Of a stretch of 26,745 nt of DNA, positions 17,683 to 26,745 are shown in pieces (position 1 is the stretch's first letter; every line of letters starts with the position of its first letter). Location: NCBI GenBank assembly GCA_025769875.1, contig JAGFNK010000667.1, forward strand, positions 1-26,745. Direction: 5' to 3'. The stretch comes from Russula earlei. Lineage: Eukaryota > Basidiomycota > Agaricomycetes > Russulales > Russulaceae. Made by a program: the position numbers and the translations under genes. Below the pieces are notes generated by a model. The model was not told the origin of the DNA, searched no databases, and worked only from the letters and a program-made list of their open reading frames with translations.

Positions 17683-18094
17683 AAGGATGGTCAGAATCGA
17701 GAGGTGAGAGGGGTGATGAGTGGCTGGCCGTGACTCCAACCGCACTGGAAACAATGTTGCACACCACAACACTTGAGTCAAAAACACTATGGGGCTGCCT
17801 CAAGACAGCCCATGGGTACAACATGAGGGGAAAATAATAGATATAGACCATGATTTTGAGTTGTAATTCATCTAATACACATGTGGAGGTGGCTTGAGTC
17901 CAGCTCCACCAATTCTCACTCAAATCTCATGAAAACAATGGGGCTGCCTAGCCCTCATTCAGGCGATTCAAGGACAATAAATTTCATATGAATTGAAGCT
18001 GTTTTGAGGGAGATATTCATCCCGCATGTTTGAGGGGGTTTCTGCACCAATTTGGGTGGAATTCAAGCTCCGCCAAGTGCGCTGAAAATGGCAA
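17683..18094 (-). repeat. Right arm of the long inverted repeat
   Basis: Inverted partner of 15207-15617. Mismatches cluster toward the inner end (17690-17760), with the outer 250 bp nearly identical. Confidence 0.93.
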
Positions 18095-18096
18095 TA

Positions 18097-18364
18097 ACAT
18101 GCACCATGACTTCTGTTGATGATTATCTCTATCCCTGCTATCAAAGAACTTTTCAAAGAACTCCTGTGATCACCTCTACCCAATCAACCACAGCCAGCCT
18201 TAGGATGAACACATCTCTGAGAATAGCACAAAGAAATTCCACACAAACAAACAGACTTCAACTTTTCACATGCAATCCCATTCCATTGACTCTACTCTTT
18301 TATTTGAAGAAACAAAGAACCCCTACCCATTGCAGGAGCAACAAGTCCATAAAGAGGGGATCAA
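18097..18364 (+). other. Chromovirus 3' non-coding part with polypurine tract
   Basis: This stretch joins the inverted-repeat element to the LTR. It ends with AAAGAGGGGA (18351-18360), the polypurine tract, four bases before the LTR. An open frame here (18052-18372) starts inside the right arm and is not supported. Confidence 0.7.
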
Positions 18365-19062
18365 TGTTGTGAATCAAGGCCAAGACTTGGCCATGCATCA
18401 TTCTATTTTGCTCAAAGTAGCCATTTCCCACTTTGCATCATCTATCTGCTTCTACTTCTAACAACCATTCCCTTCTACAACATAGAACACAATCAATCAT
18501 TGTCCTCCAAGCCTCTGTGGTACATTTGGACTCCCTCCTCCCTATTTGGGTAACCCGCCATGTGCTAACCACATGGCCACTCAGCCACTAAGTCCTGAAA
18601 CACTGGAAGGACTCCTAGACCTCCTAGAATGACCTGTATGATGTCATAAAGCTCCACTGACATCATAGCTGACTGAGCAACTCCACTATGACCTCATATG
18701 CTCACCAAGCACTCCACATAGATATCATTATGATGTCATTGCTCCACAAAGCCCCTAATTGTTCTGAGTCACCTATTGGTCTAACACAACAGGTTTATGC
18801 CCCTTGAATCTGATTGGAGCAGTCCAAAGAGTCTGAGATAATTTCGGTAGTTTGTACTCAGCTTTGTAACATGTATATAAGCCCAATGTAGCATGGCAGT
18901 CATCAGACTGTCAATTTGTGATACTCTCTCCTTCCAGGGGTACTCCCCACAACTGCTCTGTCTAAAGACTCCCATTGCTCCTGAGGTACTCTTTCACAAC
19001 CCCCTTATTTAAAGCCCCTTCATTGCTCTGGCCTCTAGTATTTGCCTTTGCCTCTTGCAACA
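18365..19062 (+). repeat. 3' LTR of the chromovirus (LTR family B)
   Basis: The LTR is 698 bp, TGTTGTGAATC..TTGCAACA. It aligns along its length with 26074-26745. A TATA box (TATATAA, 18874-18880) in GTATATAAGC leads into CAGACTGTCAATTTGTGATACTCTC. U3 holds a cluster of TGACATCAT/ATGATGTCA motifs at 18629-18748. The 5' LTR is outside the window. Confidence 0.88.
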
Positions 19063-19403
19063 CATCAGGAAAAATCTCCCATGCTAGCGAGAGTAATGCA
19101 AAGTAAGTCAAAGATAATGCGCAATAAGGAGTAATAAGTGACAAATAAGTGTCAGTAGACAGCCGATCAATTGGGGGATGGGGCAGATAAGTGTCAATAA
19201 CATCAATAACCATCAGAAGCCTGGCAAGTAATGCCTGATCAATCTGGGGGGGTCAGGCGGATGTACTCTTTGGTAACAAAATTGAACTATCAGTAGTGAG
19301 TAACCAACGCTAAGTGCAATAGTGCGCACTAACATGCAATAATACCGTGTTGGAACTAGCAATACATAAATAACTTTCAATAGTCTCACAATAACTGTCA
19401 TTA
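19063..19403. other. No gene; between chromovirus LTR and Plavaka stop
   Basis: Contains AT-rich sequence with two AGATAAGTGTCA-like and two GATCAAT..GGGGG repeats (19140-19260). It should hold the 3' end of the Plavaka element, but no terminal inverted repeat could be identified. Confidence 0.4.
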
Positions 19404-22162
19404 CTATGCAAATTGCAGGTAGCTAAGTCTATTAGCAAAAGGATTGATATAGAATGTGTGGCAATGCTCCAGAATGGTAAAGGGAGTCAAAGATGGAGGA
19501 GTGTCTGGACCAAATCATGGGAACAAGTGGACACTATATACGATAGTGTTCACTGGGATAACACCTGCAGATTGCTGCCCATTTTGAATCAATCTAAATA
19601 CCCTATACATATGATGGACATGATCTGGTGTGACTGGAAGCTGTGAGAACCATTCAACATATGCAAGGTGAGTTGGAGGTGTGATGTCTGGGGATGGGAA
19701 GATGTCATGGATAGCTTTACTCAGTATCTGGAAAACTATGCGTACTTGTGCAACTTGATCCTCTTGGGTAACAGTCAGCTTAGGTTATACATTCATAAGA
19801 ATTGCTTACTATGTGTGCCATCACGAACAAGAACAGTATTGAACCTTGCTGGTAGGATACGCCCATGTGAATCAGATTGTTGTGGCTCCACATGCACCAA
19901 GTCAATTGACTCCATTTGGTCAGTGTCATTATCACTAGCCACGAATTTGATCTGATGAAAGACTGGGACACCATGGAATGGGATTAGTGTATTTGCTGCC
20001 TGTGTGTGCAATGTTGCCATTGAGGCATCAGGGTTGTTAACCCAAGCAATGAAATCAGCCAGGGCATCTTGAAAGTCAATCACACCATACATCTTAGCAA
20101 GATCATTGAATGATACCAACTTCATTGTGGGGTTATGTGCCATCTTGAGGATGCCAAGACATGTCTGCAAGGGACCAATTGATGTCCTGATGTCAGCATC
20201 ACACTGCTCACCCTGCTGCTGCCACTTAATGGATGCCATGTGCTGTTGGACTTTCTCGCAATGCTCCAACCATGTGGTCATCTGTGAGTACTCATCCTTG
20301 TGGTTTGTGGCACAGTATGCATCCTTTGTGAAATCTATGTGAAGATGCTTGGTTTGTTCTGTATTATAGTTGTCAGTTGTGCCAAATACATGATCAAGGA
20401 CCGATAGTGAAGGAGACTGTGGATTTTTGGGATGTTAAAGTTGTCCCATGTACTGAGGTCGACAAAGACTGCCTTATTCTCATGGAAGTGTTTGAGCACG
20501 TCCTGAAGGCGGGTAAGAGTACCACTTGTATGGCTTGGGTACTGTGCCAAGTACAAAAAGTCAAGCAGTGCGTGCACTACTTTGATGACACAGATTGATG
20601 CATGGCCACTGAGAAGAGGGATATTGAAAACGACCCCAAGGAGAACAAGACAGATATCTTTGTGTTCCTGTCCTGAGACATAAGACAGTGATGTTATGTC
20701 TTGGGGAAAGAACATAATGCTGTGATTTGGGGGTAACAGGCGGCAGCGTTGGTTGATTGGTGCTGATCCAAAGACAGTTGGGCTCATTAGCCACACAATA
20801 AGATGCTTCATAACACCCTGAAGTAGTTGATGAAGGATATCAGGGGTGATCGACAGGAAGATGTCAGTGAATGGGAGAGATTCCCAGAAAGGGTGAAAAA
20901 TGGGCTTGAGGCCAGCTTCTTGACAGGCTCTGTGGAACACACCTACATCCCCATCTGCTAGGCAATAGAGATGTTTCATGTCACTAGAGAGATGGGGTGG
21001 GAACTCTTCAAAGATGCCTAGTCGATCATGAGGAACCAGACACTTGGGGCAGCGACTGCTGTATGTACAGGTGACAAGAGACTGTTCAGGGTAATCACTG
21101 ATGAATACTGTGAATATTGGATGGCAGCGATGCCATATTCCATCTGCAGTCATCATAGCAATACCTGTTTCTCCACAGGAACTGATCGGGGCCAAAACAG
21201 TTTCCATACATGTATGGAATATATTTGCCAGGGTGCAGCATTGAGCTGCCTTGTTTGTCATGCCTACTAGGTTTGTTGTTGGAATATAACCGATTAGTAC
21301 TTGTGCATGGTGCAACGGCTTTTGACAAATGTCCTTTGGGATATTTCCAATTGTGAGATATATGGGGTATGCTGTCTTCCTGCAGAAGACAGTAAGTTGT
21401 GTTTTGTCAGACAAGATGATGACAGGAATGATAGTTGCACCTGGGCAATGGGATTTGAGGGACATCTGGCCCCATCGTAAGTGTATAATAAAAACTGAAA
21501 GTTGGTGTTACGCACCTGGACCATCCACCACCAATCATCAGTATACATCTCATTGAGGATGCAGGACATTCGCTCAGAGGAGGTATAAAGTTGCACGGGT
21601 GCAAACACAAGGTCCTTCATAAAATTGGGGTTGCCATAGAGAGCCCGGATACATTGTAAGGTGTCATGGAAAATGAAGCGAAGATGTTCATGCCCAATGA
21701 CCAGTTCCTTGCAATTGAATGGCAGTCGCCCAGGCAATTTCTTGTTGATGATATTGTTCAATTCCCTTGTCATTTTGTAGGAAAGCTCAAGCTTCTCAAT
21801 GACCTTTCTCTATCCCTCAGTGCTATAATGTGTGAACATAGGGGTACACATACCTCAGGGATCGCAAGTAGATCTGTGACCACTGATGATGTTGGGCCAT
21901 GCATATTTGCCCAACATGTGATTTCCCAGTCAATTTCAGAGGAGAATGGAGCCCATATGGTGTCTCTGGGTGCTGCGCCACTAGACCCATTTGCTGCATG
22001 GATGTCATATGGTCCAGAAATCGGAGTGCCAGGGTGACCAAATGGAAATTGGTCCATTATCACAGCCTCTGATTTGCCTGCCTCAGTCCATGCAGGTGGG
22101 TGATCAGGATACCCTGGATCTGCAGGTAATGGCAGTTCGATGGCAGTTTCCTGCCCGGGTAA

Positions 22163-22782
22163 TGTTGTGAATTACCCCCTTGACGGCTCGTCTCTACCCT
22201 TTTTCTATTGTTCTTTTCTATCACCCTCATCCTCTTGGTTACCATTTTACCCCTTGATGCTGGTGATCTTCTATTGTGTTTCACCTATTGTGTTTCACCT
22301 ATTTGTGTTTCACCTATTGTGTTTCATCTATTGTTCAAGCTCCTTTTGCTACTGGCTTAGTGTTATCTATTGTTCCGCATATGGTACTGTACAGCCTCGC
22401 CAGATACAGTATTTAAGCGCCTGTAAAAGCTGGGGAATGCCCCAAGCTTAGCTTTGTCCCATTCCCTGTCGCATCCCTTGCCCTGTATCCTCTCTCAATC
22501 ACAACTTGTTGTGCTGGCTTTTACCTTGCTCGACATCAACACACTAGGAGGAACCCTTGCGTTTCTCTTACTCCTCTCTTGCTCTATCATTGTCCTCCTC
22601 TTCTGAGAAACCAGAAGATCAACTCTGCCTGTGGACTGAGTCATTGTCAGACTCAGCCTTGAGATGCTAAACCTTTGATCCAGTCTCCTTGAACCAGCTC
22701 CACTGAACCCTTGAACCAAGTCACAGGGACTTGGCCCCACTGAACCCTGAGCTAATGCTCTTATGGCTGCAATGCCGTAACA
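22163..22782 (+). repeat. Solo LTR in the Plavaka gene (TSD GGTAA)
   Basis: The LTR is 620 bp, TGTTGTGAATTACC..CCGTAACA, flanked by GGTAA at 22158-22162 and 22783-22787. Removing it and one GGTAA rejoins the Plavaka frame exactly (..HNMCLP then GQETA..). A TATTTAA box is at 22410-22416. Orientation is plus, judged from that box. Confidence 0.92.
22271..22336. repeat. 14-15 bp minisatellite in a solo LTR
   Basis: CTATTGTGTTTCAC at 22271-22284 is followed by an exact copy, a 15-bp variant, a one-base variant and a partial unit. It lies in U3 of the LTR, upstream of its TATA-like box. Confidence 0.9.
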
Positions 22783-23001
22783 GGTAAGCACATATTGTGG
22801 ATTTGATCATCATCATAGTCTATGATGTCAATGATCAGCATTAGCCATAAGCATTGTAGTGGATACTCACCATCTGATTGCACAACTCCCAAAATGGGGT
22901 AATTGGCCAAAGGCCTGTCATCTGCAGCAGGGTCACATTCACCACAAGAGGCGATATTGGAAACAATATGGGGTGTGGGAGTTGGGAATGATGCTAGCAA
23001 T

Positions 23002-23963
23002 TGTCAAGACTCACTGTTGAACTATCCAGTTCAAGAGCGAGGGATAAGCCCGAAGATGAGTCGATAAACGTCCAAGATGGCATGGGCAAGAAGTAGAGTC
23101 CAGAGTAGTAACAGATACCAGAGAGGTATTGTTACTGTGAGAGTTGAGCAGTCATGCAGAGGAGAGGCCAGGATAATCACAAGGGGACGGTCCTTAAAGG
23201 AGTATCCCAGGGATGGAGAGTGCCGTAAACAAATGGACAGTCTGAGGACTGTTCGCTACTTTATTGAGTGCTTATATACTACAAGAGAACTGCTAAATAG
23301 GGAACAAGTCATAACCTTGTTATCAAGCACAATAGAGTGATGAGTAAGAAGTTGGAGTGCGCTTACTGAGCATGCTCAGTCATGCTCAGTAAGCTGCTGA
23401 GTAAGAAGGCTTCTCTTGATGAGTAAGAGCTTTCATTGTCCATGTGTTCACTGTTTTAGTGCACATGTGAGCACCTGATTCATTTTCTGTTAGTTAGTTT
23501 CGGGCCGGTCATTTGAGGACTTGTAGTTTGGTTAGGGAATAGTGTTATCTTATAAGGCCCTTATATAGTTCTATTAGGGTCCTTAGAGTCGACCCTAATA
23601 CTTCTATTAAGGTCCTTAGTATTGCCTTATAGGTCGTTCTATAGTTATTAGAGTTGATCTAATAACGTGTTGTAGGGCCATTGATACTAGGTTAGTGCCT
23701 ATTGTAGAGTTCCTAGAGTCGTTCCAAAGGGTCCTTAGGAAGGCCCTAATACTGTCCTTTGTTGTTAGAAGGGTTGCCTTTAAGTGGGGCTTGCTGTATG
23801 TCGATTGTGCCAAGAATCGCTCGCGCAACAATGCGTGCGCGATATTGTGGACACCTCTACTCACCCCTTTTGCTCATGTGAACAGGGTGACACCATAGAG
23901 GCTGGGTTTCCTCCTATAAGGAAGGGTCCTTCAAGGGCCCTCTCCGGAGAATGGTTCATGACA
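23002..23963 (-). repeat. Solo LTR in the Plavaka gene, minus orientation (TSD GCAAT)
   Basis: The LTR is 962 bp with TGTCAAGAC and TTCATGACA ends, flanked by GCAAT at 22997-23001 and 23964-23968. On the minus strand TATATAAG (plus 23271-23278) leads into CAGACTGTCCATTTG, the same R-region string as in LTR family B at 18365 and 26074. It is a distant member of that family. The interior has a palindrome ACTGAGCATGCTCAGT (23365-23380) and an inverted repeat ATTAGGGTC/GACCCTAAT (23573-23599). Confidence 0.88.
23365..23380. repeat. 16-bp perfect palindrome in the LTR
   Basis: ACTGAGCATGCTCAGT is its own reverse complement. It is followed directly by CATGCTCAGTAAG, a partial repeat of it. Confidence 0.85.
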
Positions 23964-24125
23964 GCAATGATGCTGAGCAACAAATGGACCGAGACTCCAA
24001 ATGGGTGGTGTGGTGTTATGCACTATATGGCAGCGCACACTCCTAGTCTTTGCAACGTGTTGAGAATAGCCACAATGGGTAAAGTTGCGCTTGCAGCCTG
24101 GACAGTGAATCTGCGTGGCTTTCAT

Positions 24126-24451
24126 GACAGAATGCTCAACTAGTTGAGAAGAGGAGGAATGGGAAGTCACTGTCAGAATATGCCATGCACTTTTAACATA
24201 AAATGAAACTCACCTTGGTTGTCGAACCCCCATCACCATTCCTGTCGTTTCCAGCATTCTTACCTCCATTCTCTTATTTTCATCTTGCTTCATCCATGGC
24301 TCCTCACACTCATCACAATGTGGCCAGATGATCTTCTAACAAGGGGAACATGGCATCTAGGAATGAAGATGCTATGATACAGAGCAACATTGATCATGAA
24401 ATGTATCTAAAAGGTACTTCAAATTTTATTCATGTCAGCATATCTAATATC
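24126..24451. other. Divergent intergenic stretch, no gene seen
   Basis: Lies between the 5' end of the Plavaka gene (minus) and the 5' part of the DUF6532-like gene (plus). Splice-like and pyrimidine-rich sequence is present, but no domain or promoter element is clear. Confidence 0.4.
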
Positions 24452-26073
24452 AAAAGTAGGGAATAATTGCACCTTATCCTCCAATGACACTGATCACCCC
24501 AGCTCTGCCAATTTGGCTGTGCAGCCAACCTATACCCCACTTGTGAAGAAGGCACAAAAGTCCAGTATGCCGCAGAAGTCCAGTGTGTCAATGGTATCAT
24601 AGATGTTGCATGTGTTGACTTGGACACAAAGGTCTTGGATATCAAGGAGGGAATGATGATTGCAGGGGCATTGCCATGCCCATGCCAAGGTGGTTTGAGT
24701 GAAGTGCATGCATATGCTGACAAATAAGGTTTGTCACCAAACAAACAAACCACTGATGGTTCGTTTTTTTTCTCCCCAGTGTCCACTTTCTATGGTGATA
24801 GTGGTGGTGCACATGCCCGTCATCTTGTAACTGAACCTGTCAAAACTGAAACCACTGGTGACAATAGCAACCCAGAGTCAGGGACTGACTGGCTTGAGGA
24901 CCTGGAGTCCACCCAGCAACCGTCCACAAAATGTTCTGAGGCGATGGTAATTGAGGTACATCTGTGACATCATTTTATCTCTTCTAAAACTCAAAGCTGT
25001 TCATGTAGAGACTGTCATGGTCAGCTTCAGTTGCCCCTCCCAGGCCTTCTGCCTCAGATGGTGCACCACCTGGCAGCCAAACTTGGACAACTGACAACAT
25101 TCCATCTTCTTGAGATTGTCAAAGCAGCGCTACTGCTTTGGCTTCTGAATTTTGCTGGCCCACTGACACCAATCTCATACTTACTCCAGATTCAAACAAG
25201 GTAACACTGTCTAAGCAATGCCCACTTATTTGCCTCGTCCTTCAAGATGCAATGGATAGTGTTCAAGCCAGTTTGCTCATTGATCATGCATTCCCTGATG
25301 CCCCTACTGTTCTCACAGTGATAAAGGCTGCTCCTTTATCAGCTGCTTCTTCCCATCCTGGTTCCTCATTCATCCATTGGTGCCTCCAGTCTGATCATGA
25401 ATATGTGACTAAAATTATCCCTGTGGTAAGTTCCTCAACCAGAGAGATGGCATTACTGATGGAATCAACAGCCGTGTGGTCACGTCCCCCTTTTCTGATG
25501 TGAAGCCAAAGAATGCTACACTACCATCATCTCGGCTGAGTTGTCGGCCATCCCATCAAAGGCATCAATCATTGCCATTATTGAGAAGCAGTTAACAGAT
25601 TACAACTATATGTTTCCAACCAGCAAAAGTGTAAGTGGACTTATTCTTATTTGATCCCATCTAATGTGTGGTTAGGTTTCATCAAACTTTGGTCTCATAA
25701 TGCAATCACATCCCTATCGGAATATGCAGATCATCAATGTGATTCACGATTTGTATTTTGCCAGAGGTGTTAACTCATTTGTGAGTTAATTTGGACACTG
25801 CTTTCTGACACATCAAGATACCCTTGGGGTGACAATGCATGAAGTTCCAATACCAATGGTTGCATTGGTAGCAACGGTGGTAAGTCTAGTTTAGTCTTGT
25901 CTTCGAAAGTTGTTCTAACTATATATGTAGCTCTATGCTGCCCTGCATGAGTGGCGTACCAGTGTCCACCAGGCCACGGACTTTTCAGCCAATGCATACC
26001 TTGATGTCTATTGTGGCCATGTTGGCACATTCAACCATATCCAGGAACATCATGGCAATGCATTCCACACGAT
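24452..26073 (+). pseudogene. DUF6532-like protein gene, decayed and cut off by an LTR
   Basis: DUF6532 is an uncharacterised domain common in agaricomycetes; I recognise it from memory. Upstream exons (24452-25060) are acidic and Ser/Thr-rich. The domain begins with LIDHAFPDAPTVLTVIKAA (about 25279). Introns 25426-25471, 25631-25675 and 25880-25930 separate EYVTKIIPV, ELSAIPSKASIIAIIEKQLTDYNYMFP, SHPYRNMQIINVIHDLYF and LYAALHEWRTSVHQ..FSANAYLDVYCGHVGTFNHI. Breaks: a frameshift near 25510, a TAA near 25791, stops upstream, and loss of the C-terminus at 26073, where an LTR interrupts the conserved FHTI end. Intron positions and the motif order are well kept, so decay is recent or mild. Function of the family is unknown. 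Confidence 0.75.
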
Positions 26074-26745
26074 TGTTATGAACCAAGGCCAGGTCCTGGC
26101 CGTAGATTGTCCTATTTCACTCAAGAGAGACCTCTCTCACTTTGCATTGCTGACTCCCTTCCATTTTCTGGGCTATCCCTCCTGCGGTACAAGATATCAC
26201 TATTGCAAAGGCACTATAACACGACCAGGCACCCGTTTCCTAATCGGGTAATCATCGCGTGGCAGCCACATGGCCACCCAGCCACCAAGGACCCGAAACA
26301 GCAGTGCAAACTCTTAGAAACTGTTGCATAAATCATCTGACATCATCAAGGCTCCAATGACATCATGGCTGACTGAGCGACTCCACAGTGACCTCATAGG
26401 CTCACTAAGCGCTCCACAGTGACATCATAATGATGTCATCGCTCCACAATGATCAGTAATGCGCTCAGTAAGCCTGAAACTTGACACAAGCAAGTTTATG
26501 CCTCTGTAGTCCTATTGGATGGTACCAAAGAGTCTAGAATAGTCCCAGTTCTTTGTAATCGACCCTGTACACTGTATATAAGCCCCAATGAAGCATGGCA
26601 TCGTCAGACTGTCCATTTGTGATACTCTCACCTCCTGGGTACTCCCCTGCGACCGCTCAGTTTAAAGTCTACTCTCATCTTCAAGGTACTCTTCAACGAC
26701 CGCCTTGTTTAAAGCCCCTCGCTACACTGGCCTCTAGCCTTCGCC
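26074..26745 (+). repeat. LTR of family B, right end beyond the window
   Basis: Starts TGTTATGAACC and aligns with 18365-19062 to within about 20 bp of that LTR's end. The TATA box is at 26575-26581. A perfect 19-bp inverted repeat, TGACATCATAATGATGTCA, is at 26420-26438 within a cluster of TGACATCA-like motifs. It is either a solo LTR or the 5' LTR of a full element to the right; the window cannot tell. Confidence 0.88.

Larger units (their letters stand above)
15207..18094 (+). mobile_element. Long inverted-repeat element carrying a Gag-like ORF (TSD TA)
   Basis: Two arms of about 411 bp (15207-15617 and 17683-18094) are inverted copies with roughly 18 mismatches by eye, about 95-96% identical. 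The outer ends are TTGCC(G/A)TTTTCAGCGC, flanked by TA at 15205-15206 and 18095-18096. The interior has one long ORF (15758-17608) and a TATA-type promoter (17591-17636). There is no DDE transposase, RT or integrase. TA duplication and inverted ends fit a DNA transposon that is non-autonomous; the cargo looks like retroelement gag. It sits 5 bp after the chromovirus stop codon. The class is not one I can name. Confidence 0.8.
14139..19062 (+). mobile_element. Ty3/gypsy chromovirus, 3' part, with two nested insertions
   Basis: The element is in three blocks: Pol C-terminus and first half of a chromodomain (14139-14567), second half of the chromodomain to the stop (15101-15206), and the 3' non-coding part with polypurine tract and LTR (18097-19062). 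Between them lie a solo LTR (14568-15095) and an inverted-repeat element (15207-18094). Removing each insertion with one copy of its target duplication restores a continuous chromovirus sequence, which confirms the nesting. Gag, protease, RT and most of integrase are absent from the window. Confidence 0.9.
19404..24125 (-). pseudogene. Plavaka-type transposase, split by two solo LTRs
   Basis: Plavaka transposases are fungal relatives of the CACTA/EnSpm group. On the minus strand the ATG at 24125 opens a CX2C..H zinc-finger (CPGCKRNFTHCGYSQHVAKTR). After the LTR at 23002-23963 the frame has DDRPLANYPILG and ends CLP at 22788. After the LTR at 22163-22782 it resumes GQETAIELPLPADPGYPDHPP, then WAPFSSEIDWEI and KKLPGRLPFNCKELV. 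An intron (21466-21515) leads to SDKTQLTVF, YLTIGNI and VLIGYIPTTNLVG. The core has RCHPIFTVFISDYPEQ, FHPFWESLPF, ITPDILHQLLQGVMKHL, LLPPNHSIMFF and DLSTWDNFNIPKIH. The C-terminus has PTHLAYVEWFSQLPVTPDHVH and stops at 19404. Breaks: frameshifts near 21800, 20390 and 19790, and TGA stops. Not functional. Confidence 0.92.

Noticed and set aside
15204..18097. TTA/TAA as the target duplication of the inverted-repeat element
   Set aside because: TTA and TAA are complements, not direct repeats; only the TA on each side is a direct duplication.
20335..21465. 376-aa frame as a complete standalone protein
   Set aside because: It is the central exon part of the Plavaka transposase; coding continues on both sides across an intron and a frameshift.
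22271..22336. CRISPR-like or satellite array
   Set aside because: Units are directly adjacent without spacers and lie inside an LTR; it is a minisatellite.
1..26745. tRNA or rRNA genes
   Set aside because: No cloverleaf-like or rRNA-like sequence was recognised by eye; a covariance-model scan would be needed to exclude tRNAs.

Overview
The window looks like a repeat-rich accessory region of an agaricomycete (mushroom-forming basidiomycete) nuclear genome. Three things point there: a Plavaka-type transposase, a DUF6532-like gene, and introns of about 45-63 bp with GT..AG ends. The species cannot be told from sequence alone. Family names are recognised from memory of conserved motifs; no database search was run.

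Layout. 26-1647: Tc1/mariner element (+), broken transposase, flanked by TA. 1650-4455: 3' part of a Ty1/copia retrotransposon (integrase, reverse transcriptase, RNase H, polypurine tract, 3' LTR), decayed. 4550-6312: gag-only LTR element with zinc knuckles, polypurine tract and 3' LTR but no pol. 6363-7028: spliced, decayed gene of unknown function (-). 7134-8750: second Tc1 copy (-). 8883-10110: the only clearly intact host-like gene, six exons on the minus strand, 322 aa, with a PD-(D/E)XK nuclease-like motif set. 10250-14138: gene-poor stretch with hairpins, LTR-like promoters, a decayed coiled-coil ORF and a 227-bp tandem duplication.

14139-19062: 3' end of a Ty3/gypsy chromovirus. Its chromodomain is split by a solo LTR (14568-15095, duplication AGAGA). 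Just after its stop codon it carries a 2.9-kb element with about 411-bp terminal inverted repeats (15207-18094, TA duplication) that holds one long Gag-like ORF. The chromovirus then resumes to its polypurine tract and 3' LTR. 19404-24125: Plavaka transposase (-), broken by two solo LTRs with 5-bp duplications (GGTAA and GCAAT), frameshifts and stops. 24452-26073: DUF6532-like gene (+), decayed and cut off by an LTR (26074-26745) of the same family as the chromovirus LTR.

How it fits together. The region is a stack of nested insertions whose order can be read from target-site duplications. Coding remnants carry many in-frame TGA codons, as CGA-to-TGA decay would give, while the intact gene and its 5' flank keep CpG-containing sequence. 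The best candidates for something undescribed are the nuclease-like gene and the Gag-carrying inverted-repeat element.
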